From Pirellulales bacterium (GTDB lineage: Bacteria; Planctomycetota; Planctomycetia; Pirellulales; Thermoguttaceae): a stretch of DNA of 43,464 bases. The stretch lies in assembly GCA_020846145.1 (NCBI GenBank), contig JADLEL010000133.1:1-43464 (forward strand), given 5' to 3'. Under the pieces are notes generated by a model. The model did no database searches. It saw only the letters and a program-made list of their open reading frames with translations, and was not told where the DNA came from. Made by a program: the position numbers and the translations under genes. Positions 32,396-40,214 of this stretch are shown piece by piece. The stretch's first letter is position 1. Each line of letters starts with the position of its first letter.

Positions 32396-33148
32396 ATGCG
32401 ATTAGACGGCAAAATAGCTTTGGTTACAGGCGGTAGCCGCGGCATCGGCCGGGCGTGCGTGGAGCGCTTGGCGGCCGAAGGCGCGCAAGTTACCTTCATT
32501 TACCAGAGCAACCGAGAATCGGCCGATTCCTTGGTGCAGACGCTGCAATCCGCGCCGCGGCCCGTCCGCGCCGTCCAGGCCGACGTCCGCGATCTTGCTC
32601 GGGCGAAGGAAATCGTCGATCGGATCTTCGAGGAATCGCAGCGGATCGACATTCTCGTCAATTCGGCCGGCATCGTCATGGACGGCCTGATGGGGGCCAT
32701 GACCCAGGAACAATGGCGCACGGTCGTCGAGATCAACTTGGGCGGGACCTACAACTATTGTCATGCCGTCACGCAATACATGATGATGCAGCGTGCCGGC
32801 GCCATGGTCAATCTCTCGAGCACGGCGGCCGAATTCGCCTCCCGCGGACAGGTCAACTACGCCGCCAGCAAGGGGGGCATCAACGGCCTTACCCGGGCGC
32901 TGGCCAAGGAGTTGGCGCCGCGCGGGGTGCGGGTCAACGCGGTGGCGCCGGGGATGATCGAAACCGACATGAGTTCGTTCGTGCGCGGGGCGGCGGGCGA
33001 TCAGATCATCAAGGCGATTCCCATGAAACGCATCGGCAAGCCCGCGGAAATCGCATCGGTCGTGGCCTTTTTGGCCGGCGACGACGCCGCCTATCTCACC
33101 GGACAAGTGCTCCGCGTCGATGGCGGCCTGAGCTTGGGGGGGTATTAA
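32396..33148 (+). CDS. fabG: 3-oxoacyl-ACP reductase (SDR family)
   Basis: A 250-residue short-chain dehydrogenase. TGGSRGIG (11-18) binds NADPH; NSAG is at about 88; the catalytic Ser-Tyr-Lys set includes Y155 and K159 in NYAASKGG; PG..TDM and the C-terminal YLTGQVLRVDGGL fit FabG. It reduces 3-oxoacyl-ACP to 3-hydroxyacyl-ACP. It lies 57 bp after the first FabZ with no strong ribosome site. The stop codon is followed immediately by AATTGCAAATTG repeats. Confidence 0.93.
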   Translation: MRLDGKIALVTGGSRGIGRACVERLAAEGAQVTFIYQSNRESADSLVQTLQSAPRPVRAVQADVRDLARAKEIVDRIFEESQRIDILVNSAGIVMDGLMGAMTQEQWRTVVEINLGGTYNYCHAVTQYMMMQRAGAMVNLSSTAAEFASRGQVNYAASKGGINGLTRALAKELAPRGVRVNAVAPGMIETDMSSFVRGAAGDQIIKAIPMKRIGKPAEIASVVAFLAGDDAAYLTGQVLRVDGGLSLGGY

Positions 33149-33309
33149 TTGCAAATTGCAAATTGGTAATTGCAAATTGCAAATTGAACGAAGTCGAATG
33201 GTTTCACCATGGAAATCAACAACCCGGTTTCTTTATATAACGAAGGATCATAACCAATCTGTAATTTGCAATTTGCAATCACCAATTTGCAATGGCCAAA
33301 TTGCAATCA
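33147..33309. repeat. Paired inverted AATTGCAAATTG repeats in the fab cluster
   Basis: The left array (33147-33187) is a run of AATTGCA-type units. The right array (33261-33309) carries the opposite-strand form CAATTTGCAATTTG. The right array ends about 28 bp before the ACP start codon, so hairpins could form in the polycistronic mRNA. Confidence 0.8.
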
Positions 33310-33336
33310 AGCCTTTCCGTTTGGAGGTTGAGTGAC

Positions 33337-33729
33337 ATGCCGACAAAGGACGAAGTTTTCGAAAAAATCCAGGCCGCCTTGGTGGATGCCTTGGGAGTCG
33401 ATGAGGAGGACGTCAAGCCCGAAGCCACCCTGGTGGGCGATCTTGGCGCCGAGTCGATCGACTTCCTGGACATCGTCTTCCGCCTGGAGAAGGGATTCAA
33501 CATCAAAATCCCCCAAGGCGAACTGATGCCCGAGGACGTACTCAAGGATACGCGCTACGTCGTCGATGGCAAGGTTACCGAGGCGGGCTTGGCCGAACTT
33601 CGCCAGCGGATGCCGTACGCCAACCTCGACGAATTCGCGCAGAATCCCGTGGTTCAGGACTTCACCAAATTATTCACCGTGGCCGATCTCTGCCGCTTCG
33701 TGGAAGGCAAAGTCGGGGCGACGGAATAA
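33337..33729 (+). CDS. Acyl carrier protein with C-terminal extension
   Basis: A 130-residue acyl carrier protein. DLGAESIDFLD carries the phosphopantetheine serine S40. A normal ACP ends near residue 80; this protein continues for about 50 residues (after VVDGKVTEAGLAEL) with its own conserved look, ending in a helical segment FTKLFTVADLCRFVEG that repeats the final-helix character of an ACP. The start at 33337 has GGAGG upstream; the extension to 33292 overlaps repeats and is rejected. It probably serves the dedicated FabF and FabZ enzymes beside it, not bulk lipid synthesis. Confidence 0.88.
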   Translation: MPTKDEVFEKIQAALVDALGVDEEDVKPEATLVGDLGAESIDFLDIVFRLEKGFNIKIPQGELMPEDVLKDTRYVVDGKVTEAGLAELRQRMPYANLDEFAQNPVVQDFTKLFTVADLCRFVEGKVGATE

Positions 33730-33744
33730 AGTTTCAGGTGCATC

Positions 33745-34281
33745 ATGCGTTGGTACTGGATCGATCGGTTCGTGGAATTCGAGAGCGGTCGGCAGGCCAA
33801 GGCGATCAAGTGCATCTCCCTGGCCGAAGACCACCTGCACGATCATTTTTCGTACTACCCGATGATTCCCCATTCCCTGGTGATCGAGGGCTTGGCGCAA
33901 ACCGCCGGTCTGCTGGTGGGCGAATTCAACCACTTCCGCGAGAAGGTCGTGCTGGCCAAGGTTCCCAAGATCGCCTTTTATTGCGAAGCCACGCCCGGCG
34001 ACGTGCTGACCTACTGCGCCAAGATCGAGTACATCAAGGACGTCGGCGCGATGGCCGCGGTTTCGAGCCATAAAGGCGACGTGCCGCACGCGGAGGGCGA
34101 ACTCGTATTTGCCCACCTGAACGAGCCGCGTTTGGGCAGCTTGTTCGACCCGGCGACGTTCCTTCGCATGATGTGCCTGCTGGGCGCGTACGACGTGGGA
34201 CGGGCCGCCGACGGCAGCAAGCTCCAACCGCCGCCGCATTTGCTCCGCGCCCTGTACGCCGGCAATTGCGAGGGCAATTAA
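33745..34281 (+). CDS. FabZ-like 3-hydroxyacyl-ACP dehydratase (2)
   Basis: A 178-residue hotdog protein related to the first FabZ (RWYWIDRFVEFESG, DHFSYYPMIPHSLVIEGLAQ). H34 and E48 are kept, but the usual MPG turn is IPH, so specificity may differ. It starts 15 bp after the ACP stop with AGGTG upstream. Two FabZ-type dehydratases flanking one ACP suggest either a heteromeric dehydratase or separate chain-length roles. The C-terminus (GGSL...HLLRALYAGN) extends beyond the FabZ core. Confidence 0.87.
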   Translation: MRWYWIDRFVEFESGRQAKAIKCISLAEDHLHDHFSYYPMIPHSLVIEGLAQTAGLLVGEFNHFREKVVLAKVPKIAFYCEATPGDVLTYCAKIEYIKDVGAMAAVSSHKGDVPHAEGELVFAHLNEPRLGSLFDPATFLRMMCLLGAYDVGRAADGSKLQPPPHLLRALYAGNCEGN

Positions 34282-34297
34282 TAAGGATGTCATGATC

Positions 34298-34457
34298 GAT
34301 TGCAAATTGGTAATTGTAAATTTCAAATTGCAAAATGAACGACGCGACGAGCGTCCGTTGGCTTTTTTGCTTTCGGTGAAAATGTTTTTTCGTGGAGCCG
34401 CCGATTTTATGCCGTCCATCCCCAATTTGCGATTTGCGATTTGCGATTTGCAATTCC
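34298..34457. repeat. Second paired set of TTTGCAA-type repeats in the fab cluster
   Basis: The left array 34298-34341 (GATTGCAAATTGGTAATTG and on) and right array 34423-34457 (CAATTTGCGATTTGCGATTT and on) are again in opposite orientation. They bracket an otherwise empty 80-bp spacer before fabF. Confidence 0.75.
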
Positions 34458-34494
34458 ACGCAATTCCTTCGATTTTCAACCTGGATTAAGGTAT

Positions 34495-35772
34495 ATGCGA
34501 CGCCGCGTAGTAGTTACGGGTATCGGATGCGTCACCCCCCTGGGCGCCGCAATCGAAACGGTCTGGGGACGGCTGCTCGCCGGCGAATCGGGGGTGGGCT
34601 ATACCTCTCTTTTCGACGCCTCGAATTTTCCCACGCGCATTTCGGCCGAAGTCCGCGATTGGGACCTTTCCGAGGTCGGCGAAAATCCCGACGATTGGAA
34701 ATACCAGGGCCGCCACACGAAGTTCGCGGTCGGCGCGGCGAAGAAGGCCGTGGCCGATTCCGGCTTGGACCTCGACCGCCTCGATCCGACCCGCTTCGGC
34801 GTTTATTTGGGCAGCGGCGAAGGGCAGCAGGATTTCAACCGTTTTTCCGAAATGATGGTCGCCGCGCTCTCCGGCGGCGAGTTCGATCTCGGCCGCTTCG
34901 TCCGCAAGGGGCTGGAAACGCTGCACCCCATCGCCGAATTGGAGCAGGAGCCGAACATGCCCGCCGGACACCTGGCCGGCCTGTTCAACGCCCAGGGGCC
35001 GAACGTGAATTGCCTCACGGCCTGCGCGGCCAGCAGCCAGGCGGTCGGCGAAGCGGTGGAGATCATCCGCCGCGGCGAGGCCGACGTGATGCTTTCCGGC
35101 GGCACGCATTCGATGATCCATCCCTTCGGCGTGACGGGCTTCAACCTGCTCACCGCGCTTTCGACCCGCAACGACGAGCCGACCCGCGCTTCCCGCCCCT
35201 TCGATCGCGAACGCGACGGCTTCGTGCTCGGCGAAGGATCGAGCATGTTGATTCTCGAACACCTCGACGCCGCGAAGGCCCGCGGCGCGAAAATCTACGG
35301 CGAGCTGGTGGGCTACGGCTCGACCGCCGACGCCTACCGCATCACCGACCAGCACCCCGAAGGCCGCGGCGCGAAGGGCTGCATGGCCGCGGCTTTGGCC
35401 GACGCCGGCATGGGGCCGGGCGACATCCACTACATCAACGCCCACGGCACCAGCACGGCCGTGAACGACAAGGTCGAGACCATGTCGATCAAGGGGATTT
35501 TCGGCGAGCATGCCTACAAGATTCCGGTCTCCAGCACGAAAAGCATGATGGGGCACTTGATTGCCGCCGCGGGAGCCACCGAATTGATCGTTTGCCTCTT
35601 GGCGATCCGCGACAACGTCCTGCCGCCGACGATCAACTACGAATTTCCCGATCCCGATTGCGATCTCGATTACGTTCCCAATACGGCCCGGCAAACCCGC
35701 TGCGACGTGGCCCTCTCGAACAGCTTCGGATTCGGCGGCCAGAACGTCTCGCTGATCGCGAAACGAATTTAA
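34495..35772 (+). CDS. fabF: Beta-ketoacyl-ACP synthase II type
   Basis: A 425-residue condensing enzyme that extends acyl-ACP with malonyl-ACP. The catalytic triad C177 (TACAASSQAVG), H317 (NAHGTST) and H354 (SMMGHLIAAAG) is intact, and SFGFGGQN near the end is typical. The start MRRRVVVTGIG at 34495 matches the family; the upstream frame lies in repeats. It closes the FabZ-FabG-ACP-FabZ-FabF cluster. No malonyl-CoA transferase or ACP synthase is nearby, so those are shared with general lipid synthesis. Confidence 0.95.
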   Translation: MRRRVVVTGIGCVTPLGAAIETVWGRLLAGESGVGYTSLFDASNFPTRISAEVRDWDLSEVGENPDDWKYQGRHTKFAVGAAKKAVADSGLDLDRLDPTRFGVYLGSGEGQQDFNRFSEMMVAALSGGEFDLGRFVRKGLETLHPIAELEQEPNMPAGHLAGLFNAQGPNVNCLTACAASSQAVGEAVEIIRRGEADVMLSGGTHSMIHPFGVTGFNLLTALSTRNDEPTRASRPFDRERDGFVLGEGSSMLILEHLDAAKARGAKIYGELVGYGSTADAYRITDQHPEGRGAKGCMAAALADAGMGPGDIHYINAHGTSTAVNDKVETMSIKGIFGEHAYKIPVSSTKSMMGHLIAAAGATELIVCLLAIRDNVLPPTINYEFPDPDCDLDYVPNTARQTRCDVALSNSFGFGGQNVSLIAKRI

Positions 35773-35776
35773 TCGA

Positions 35777-35851
35777 TTAGCCCGTAGCCAACGGCGACGG
35801 CGCATCATGGGCAATTTCAACCCAACGCCGTCGCCGTTGGCTCCGGGCTAA
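35777..35851. terminator. 26-bp near-perfect inverted repeat between convergent genes
   Basis: The left arm 35777-35802 begins TTAGCCCG and the right arm 35826-35851 ends CGGGCTAA. They match at 25 of 26 positions around a 23-bp loop. Its place between the ends of fabF and the NusG-like gene fits a bidirectional terminator. One arm also exists at 10530-10555, so it is a dispersed repeat too. Confidence 0.7.
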
Positions 35852-35858
35852 ACGGATA

Positions 35859-36428
35859 TCAATCGAGGCGTTCGAGCAGGTAATCCTGCACTTCGATCGA
35901 CGCGCCTTGCTGGAGGAAATTGACGCACACCAGAAGCCGCGTCTCTCCGCGGCGGACCAACACTGTGCCTTCCATGCCCATCAGCGCGCCTTGCTTGATT
36001 CGCACCCTTTGGCCGGGCGCGATGCGGCGTTCGATGGTGAGCGGGGCGTTCGACTCGATCAGCCGCTTGATCTGCCGCAAATCGCTCGTCAACTGCTCGG
36101 CGTCATCCACGCTCAAGATCCGCGAGATGCGGTTGGTGGTCAGCCCGCGCACGCGCTCCGCCTCGTCGGCCAGCATGAACACGTAGCCGGTGAAGAGCGG
36201 CATGAACGATGTACGTCTGCGTCCTTTGACGATTGCCGTGTTTTTGATCTGGGGAAGATAGAAGGGAATTTGATATTTCAACAATTCCCGCGCGAGCGAC
36301 TTTTCCTGCCGCGATTTCGTGTAAACCACCCACCAATGCCGCTCCCCCGGCTCGAACGCGGGATTTTCTCCCGGCTCGTCGAGCAGGTTTTCGGGGAACA
36401 CGCAAGGTTCTTCTTTGTGAATCGGCAC
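35859..36428 (-). CDS. NusG/RfaH-like transcription antitermination paralogue
   Basis: A 189-residue NusG-family protein. Residues about 31-125 are the NGN domain (HWWVVYTKSRQEKSLARELL, PLFTGYVFM) and residues about 138-165 the KOW motif (PGQRVRIKQGALMGMEGTVL). The N-terminal 25 residues are an acidic extension absent from housekeeping NusG. Such paralogues (RfaH, UpxY, LoaP) usually act on long polysaccharide or secondary-metabolite operons near them. No such operon is seen within the window. Start: the ATG at 36428; there is no clear ribosome site. Confidence 0.85.
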   Translation of the reverse strand: MPIHKEEPCVFPENLLDEPGENPAFEPGERHWWVVYTKSRQEKSLARELLKYQIPFYLPQIKNTAIVKGRRRTSFMPLFTGYVFMLADEAERVRGLTTNRISRILSVDDAEQLTSDLRQIKRLIESNAPLTIERRIAPGQRVRIKQGALMGMEGTVLVRRGETRLLVCVNFLQQGASIEVQDYLLERLD

Positions 36429-36452
36429 GGTAAATCACGGGCTGGTCTTCGT

Positions 36453-36514
36453 AGGGTGGGCTTCGCCCACCAAGGGGTATGTTATGAATTTCGATTGGTG
36501 GCAGAGCCCACCCT
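36453..36514. repeat. Inverted pair of GGGTGGGCTTCGCCCACC hairpins
   Basis: AGGGTGGGCTTCGCCCACCA (36453-36472) is itself a hairpin and pairs with TGGTGGCAGAGCCCACCCT (36496-36514). It lies between the NusG-like and SseB-like genes, upstream of the larger palindrome. Confidence 0.75.
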
Positions 36515-36548
36515 GCTAAAGTGAGTTACGGATAAGAGAGTATTGCTC

Positions 36549-36768
36549 AGTCCCGAAGGGACGATAGTCATTAGCCAGGGGTGTGAACCCCTGGGAAAGG
36601 AGAACCAATGTACCTATTAGCCCCAACGGGGGCGACAGTAGCGAGAGATGTCGAATTACTGTCGTCCCGTCGGGACTTTACTGCCGCCCCTTTGGGGCTT
36701 TGTTGGTGATGGCGACCGTTTCCCAGGGGCTTACGCCCCTGGCTAATGACTACCGTCCCTTCGGGACT
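36549..36768. repeat. 220-bp nested palindromic repeat complex
   Basis: The 50-bp arms 36549-36598 and 36719-36768 are inverted copies with about 46 matches. Each arm holds two smaller hairpins, GTCCCGAAGGGAC and CCAGGGGTGTGAACCCCTGG or its relative. A second inner pair (36619-36640 and 36679-36699) holds AGCCCC...GGGGC hairpins. The centre is GTCCCGTCGGGAC (36664-36676). No gene inside. The 36429-36952 gap is otherwise empty except for the promoter at 36864-36892. Confidence 0.85.
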
Positions 36769-36863
36769 CTTAAACGAAACTCAGATTACTAAAGATATCG
36801 GGAATCGGATACAGAGAAAAGGGGGACGGAAAGCCGACGCCATGCCCCAATTACCGTGGGATA

Positions 36864-36892
36864 TTGTTGAATGGAACAAAATCTGGTAAATT
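36864..36892 (+). promoter_or_regulatory. Candidate promoter of the SseB-like gene
   Basis: TTGTTG (36864-36869), 17 bp, TAAATT (36887-36892). Transcription would start about 55 nt before the GTG start at 36953. Confidence 0.45.
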
Positions 36893-36952
36893 AGCGCTCC
36901 GATAGAGAGAAAACGTCTTGTTCGCAAATTATGTTCAGGAGCTAATCAAATC

Positions 36953-37444
36953 GTGGGATTAATTTCTGCATTATTCGGCTCACGTGATCCGCTTATTCGA
37001 TTGAGTCGCGGAACAGACCGGGATGCATTCATAACAGCCCTCATCAACACAAATTTAATTGTCCTTTCGGTGCCGTTTAATTCAGATATCGATTCGCACT
37101 CGATGACCAAAGAAGAGTTCCTCGCCGAAATCGAAATCGCTGCCAAAGACCTAAAAGAAAGGAAATCTGGGTTCGAACCATTCATGTATAAGAATGGCGA
37201 CATTACGGTAATGCCTATCTTTAGTTCACAACAATTTGCCGAACAATTCGCTAAAGTGTATGTACCAAGAGTTAACAAGATCATTCATTTTCAGGTTCTT
37301 ACGATCTGTGGTAATCATTTAGCACCAGCATTTTCGGCGGCGGAAACGGTGATTCTCAATGATGAATCGAAACACCCATACGAGTTTACTCGTGATGATA
37401 TCGAAAAGTTTGTTCAGAAGAGCGGTTTGGCTTCCGATAGATAG
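36953..37444 (+). CDS. SseB-like N-terminal domain protein
   Basis: A 163-residue protein starting at GTG, with AGGAG 11 bases upstream. FITALINTNLIVLSVP and NGDITVMPIFSSQQFAEQF resemble the SseB N-terminal domain, a small alpha/beta domain of unknown biochemical role often found in type VII or immunity-like settings. GC and codon use are lower than in neighbours, suggesting transfer. The last 31 bp overlap tail-to-tail with the 3' end of the large gene on the other strand. Confidence 0.6.
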   Translation: MGLISALFGSRDPLIRLSRGTDRDAFITALINTNLIVLSVPFNSDIDSHSMTKEEFLAEIEIAAKDLKERKSGFEPFMYKNGDITVMPIFSSQQFAEQFAKVYVPRVNKIIHFQVLTICGNHLAPAFSAAETVILNDESKHPYEFTRDDIEKFVQKSGLASDR

Positions 37445-39252
37445 ATGCCAGATTCTGACGTCTCATCGGGCACCGTGATTTTCTCAATCGTTTCCCGCAA
37501 TTTCGACAATTCATCGAGAAAAGCGTCCGGGGATTCGAGGGCAAGCTGCTGGGCCGCATCGCGGTAATAGGCGACGCCGTCGAGCAGATTTTGCTTGAAC
37601 TCGACGAAGTACGTTGGCGGATTTAGCGAAAGTCCCAAATAAAACAGACGCAGCTCCGCGCCGAGGAAATCGAGATACAATTCGATTTCGCGAAGCAAGA
37701 AATGCGGCCGGGATTTGCCGTTTAAGAGCGAAGTGCGGCCGTAAATGTGGCCGACCATCTCTTCGAGCGTGGCGACCTTGGAAAAATTCACGATGTTCGG
37801 TCCGCAGCAGACCGCGGGCGTGGCGGCCGCGTCGATGCCGTTCTTGATCGTAGCCCCGCCCGCCAGATCGTGGCAGATGCACGATTTATGCAGCACCGCT
37901 TCGCGCACCGCCGCGCGCTTGGCCTCGGGCAAGTCTTCCCGCTCGATCCGTTCGAGCTTCAGTTTCTGGTAGCCGCGCGAGGCCGTGCAGATCGGGAGTT
38001 CGGTGAATTCGGTGTTCCAGAGCTTCACGTGGCCCTTCACGCAGCGGCTGCCGGGCCGGCCTGCGGCGATGTTCTTGCGGCGGGTTTCCTCGCTCGACGA
38101 AGTGCGGAGGTTCCAAAACGGCATCCCGAACGGCGAACTATCGCTAAGATAAACGTCGTCTTCCGTCGCGGCGCAAAGCTTTTCGAGGTGTTCTCGATCG
38201 ACGTTGGTTACTTCGGGCACGAGCAGGAAGGGCGTCGCCCAGCCGGTGCCGTCGGCGGCGTAAAGCTCGCGGAGCAAGGCGTCTTCCGCCGCCGTCCCGA
38301 TGCCGCCTTGCACGGTGAGGCGGACACTGGGCGGCTCCTTGGGCACGGGCGAATTCCGCTGCGTCAGCGCCTTGGCATAGGTCGCATAAAGCTGCGCGAT
38401 CAGTTCGGTTTTCTTCCGCTTGAACTCTTCGAGAATCGGCCCCAAGAGCAATCCTTGCGTGGCGAAGGCGTGTCCGCCGCAATTCAAGCCCGACTCGATG
38501 CGATATTCGGAAATCCACAGTCCGCGTTTGGCCAAGAACCGCCCTTGCACCGCGGCCGAGTGGTAGTCGCTGACCTTGAGGGTAATTTTTTTCTTGAAGC
38601 TGCTGTTTTCGTCCGGGAAGAAGTCGCCGAATTCGGCGGCGTAAGAATAGAGCCGCGGATTGAAGCCCGCCGAAAAGACGATCGACGATCGCAGGGTGCT
38701 TTCGGCATAGCCCCTGAGCGCCGAGAGCGCCGGACTGAACATCGGCGGCAGCTTTTCGCCGTGGCGATAGACGTCGCGGTCGCTTTTCGCCATGATGTTC
38801 ACGTCGATGCTGCCCGGCGCGGCGAGGGCGCGCAACCGTTCTTGCCGTTGGAACCGTTCGGCCGGATCGGCGGTCGCCAGCATCTCGCGGTAGTCGCGGG
38901 CGAGCGGCGCATCGGGCAACAACTCGAAATAGCGCGTGATTTCACTGCCGGGCACGAAAGCAGAAGCTTGCAACGCTTCGACTTGCCGGTGAATTAGAAA
39001 ATCTAGGAGATTTAGATAAGCGGTGATCCGCCGCGCGCGGCAATCTTCTTCGTCGTTGGCGATTTCCCGGTAAGGTTCGCCGGCTTGCGTACCGTGGAGC
39101 TTTCGCATTTGCTCCACGAGTACGTCGTCCACCAAGGACATCGCCGAATCGATGCCGTATTTGGCCACCCGCAGCGGGGCATCGATCGTAAAACCCGTGC
39201 CCATCACGCAGACGTGAAAAGTGTGGGGGCGTTGACCGGGGACAATGGTCAT
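37414..39252 (-). CDS. 612-aa conserved-looking protein of unknown function
   Basis: I do not recognise this family with confidence. The N-terminus (FHVCVMGTGFTIDAPLRVAKYGIDSAMSLVDD) and the central GLNCGGHAFATQGLLLGPILEEF and VQGGIGTAAEDALL have the look of a TIM-barrel flavoenzyme such as the FMN domain of glutamate synthase or nitronate monooxygenase. Cysteines cluster late (SRCVKGHVKL, KSCICHDLAGG, AVCCGPN) and might bind a metal or Fe-S cluster. No signal peptide or membrane segment. It is a single gene in a 5' context without clear promoter. Its 3' end overlaps the SseB-like gene by 31 bp. Confidence 0.65.
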   Translation of the reverse strand: MTIVPGQRPHTFHVCVMGTGFTIDAPLRVAKYGIDSAMSLVDDVLVEQMRKLHGTQAGEPYREIANDEEDCRARRITAYLNLLDFLIHRQVEALQASAFVPGSEITRYFELLPDAPLARDYREMLATADPAERFQRQERLRALAAPGSIDVNIMAKSDRDVYRHGEKLPPMFSPALSALRGYAESTLRSSIVFSAGFNPRLYSYAAEFGDFFPDENSSFKKKITLKVSDYHSAAVQGRFLAKRGLWISEYRIESGLNCGGHAFATQGLLLGPILEEFKRKKTELIAQLYATYAKALTQRNSPVPKEPPSVRLTVQGGIGTAAEDALLRELYAADGTGWATPFLLVPEVTNVDREHLEKLCAATEDDVYLSDSSPFGMPFWNLRTSSSEETRRKNIAAGRPGSRCVKGHVKLWNTEFTELPICTASRGYQKLKLERIEREDLPEAKRAAVREAVLHKSCICHDLAGGATIKNGIDAAATPAVCCGPNIVNFSKVATLEEMVGHIYGRTSLLNGKSRPHFLLREIELYLDFLGAELRLFYLGLSLNPPTYFVEFKQNLLDGVAYYRDAAQQLALESPDAFLDELSKLRETIEKITVPDETSESGIYLSEAKPLF

Positions 39253-39895
39253 GAATCATCCGATCTGAGGCAAAATGCGGCGAAAACAAGGTCGGAAACC
39301 GCACTCTGCCAGAGCGGAGAGCAGTCTGGGAAATCCATTTCGCGTTTCGGGGGATCGTGAAAGGTTAAAACGTTAAGATTCTACTGGGAGTTGTCCGGCC
39401 TGTCAGGACCAAATGGGGATAAACGAGAGGAATATGCCGTAGAAAAGCATTAAGTTATTTTGCATACCCCTCGCAGGAACTACGAAAGGCCGGGGTTTTA
39501 CCATTCCGATACAATCGCGGGAGAGAAGTTGGATGAAAATCGCATTTTGAGCTACTTCCCCCATTCCCTTCGGGCGGTCGTCGTGCTACGATGCAAGCAG
39601 TGGTGAGAAGCGAGGTGAGCCCCCCAACTTACTCCAAGTGTTCTCGTACTGGTCACCGGCAGATTGCCCGGCGACGGAATTAGTAGCGTGCATGATCGCG
39701 ACGATCGCAAATCTTCCTTGAAAAAGAACGCTTGACGACTCTTCGCGCCGCACTTGAAAAAAACGTCGCCCATCAAAATGCGGTTGATTTTCTCCCTCTA
39801 ACGTTCGGCCGCAATCTTCCTTCAACGAGGAAGGGGACTCTGAAAGAAGTTTACGGTTAAGTGCTTTTTTTCCAATTTTTTTAAGGAGTGGCGTT
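39253..39895. other. 643-bp gap before the cold-shock gene
   Basis: No ORF with coding character on either strand. A stretch around 39560-39700 is rich in short complementary blocks and might encode an RNA, but no family is recognised. The last 100 bases end in TTTTTTTCC..TTTTTTT just before AAGGAG, and could be a long cold-shock-type 5' UTR. Confidence 0.35.
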
Positions 39896-40093
39896 ATGCC
39901 GCAAGGGACGATCAAAAAAGTGATCGCAGACAAAGGTTTTGGTTTTATCGAGGGAGAACGAGGCGACTTGTTCTTCCATTCCAGTTCCGTCGTGGGAACG
40001 ACCATCGAGGCGCTTCGCGTCGGACAGGCGGTAACCTACGAGGAAGGACGCGGCCCGAAAGGTCCCCGCGCGGAGAACGTCCAATTGGCTTAA
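39896..40093 (+). CDS. Cold-shock-domain protein
   Basis: A 65-residue single cold-shock domain (OB fold) that binds single-stranded RNA or DNA. KGFGFI (13-18) and DLFFHSS (24-30) are the RNP1- and RNP2-like motifs. AAGGAG sits before the ATG. The length is normal for CspA-type proteins. It is followed by another small RNA-binding protein, so the two may share a stress or growth role. The long T-rich region upstream fits cold-shock leader architecture but is not proven to be one. Confidence 0.93.
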   Translation: MPQGTIKKVIADKGFGFIEGERGDLFFHSSSVVGTTIEALRVGQAVTYEEGRGPKGPRAENVQLA

Positions 40094-40110
40094 TCAACCG
40101 AGAGGTAGCG

Positions 40111-40175
40111 GATTAGGGATTGGAGATTGGAAGCCCCTGAAGTTTTCCCATCTCCAACCCCGCGATCCCTAAACC
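40111..40175. repeat. Inverted GATTAGGGATTGG repeat pair
   Basis: GATTAGGGATTGGAGATTGG (40111-40130) faces CCCATCTCCAACCCCGCG and GATCCCTAAACC (40147-40175). The word is degenerate but clearly related to the GGGGATAGGGGATG minisatellite at 24020. Confidence 0.55.
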
Positions 40176-40214
40176 CTCCCCAAAACCCAAATTCAATTCC
40201 TCAAGGAGCGTGCT

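Noticed and set aside
34392..35780. 462-codon frame over fabF
   Set aside because: A shadow frame; Arg-rich, without motifs, over an intact fabF.
37165..37185. tRNA T-arm (GGGTTCGAACC)
   Set aside because: The string lies inside the SseB-like coding region with no acceptor stem or other arms around it.
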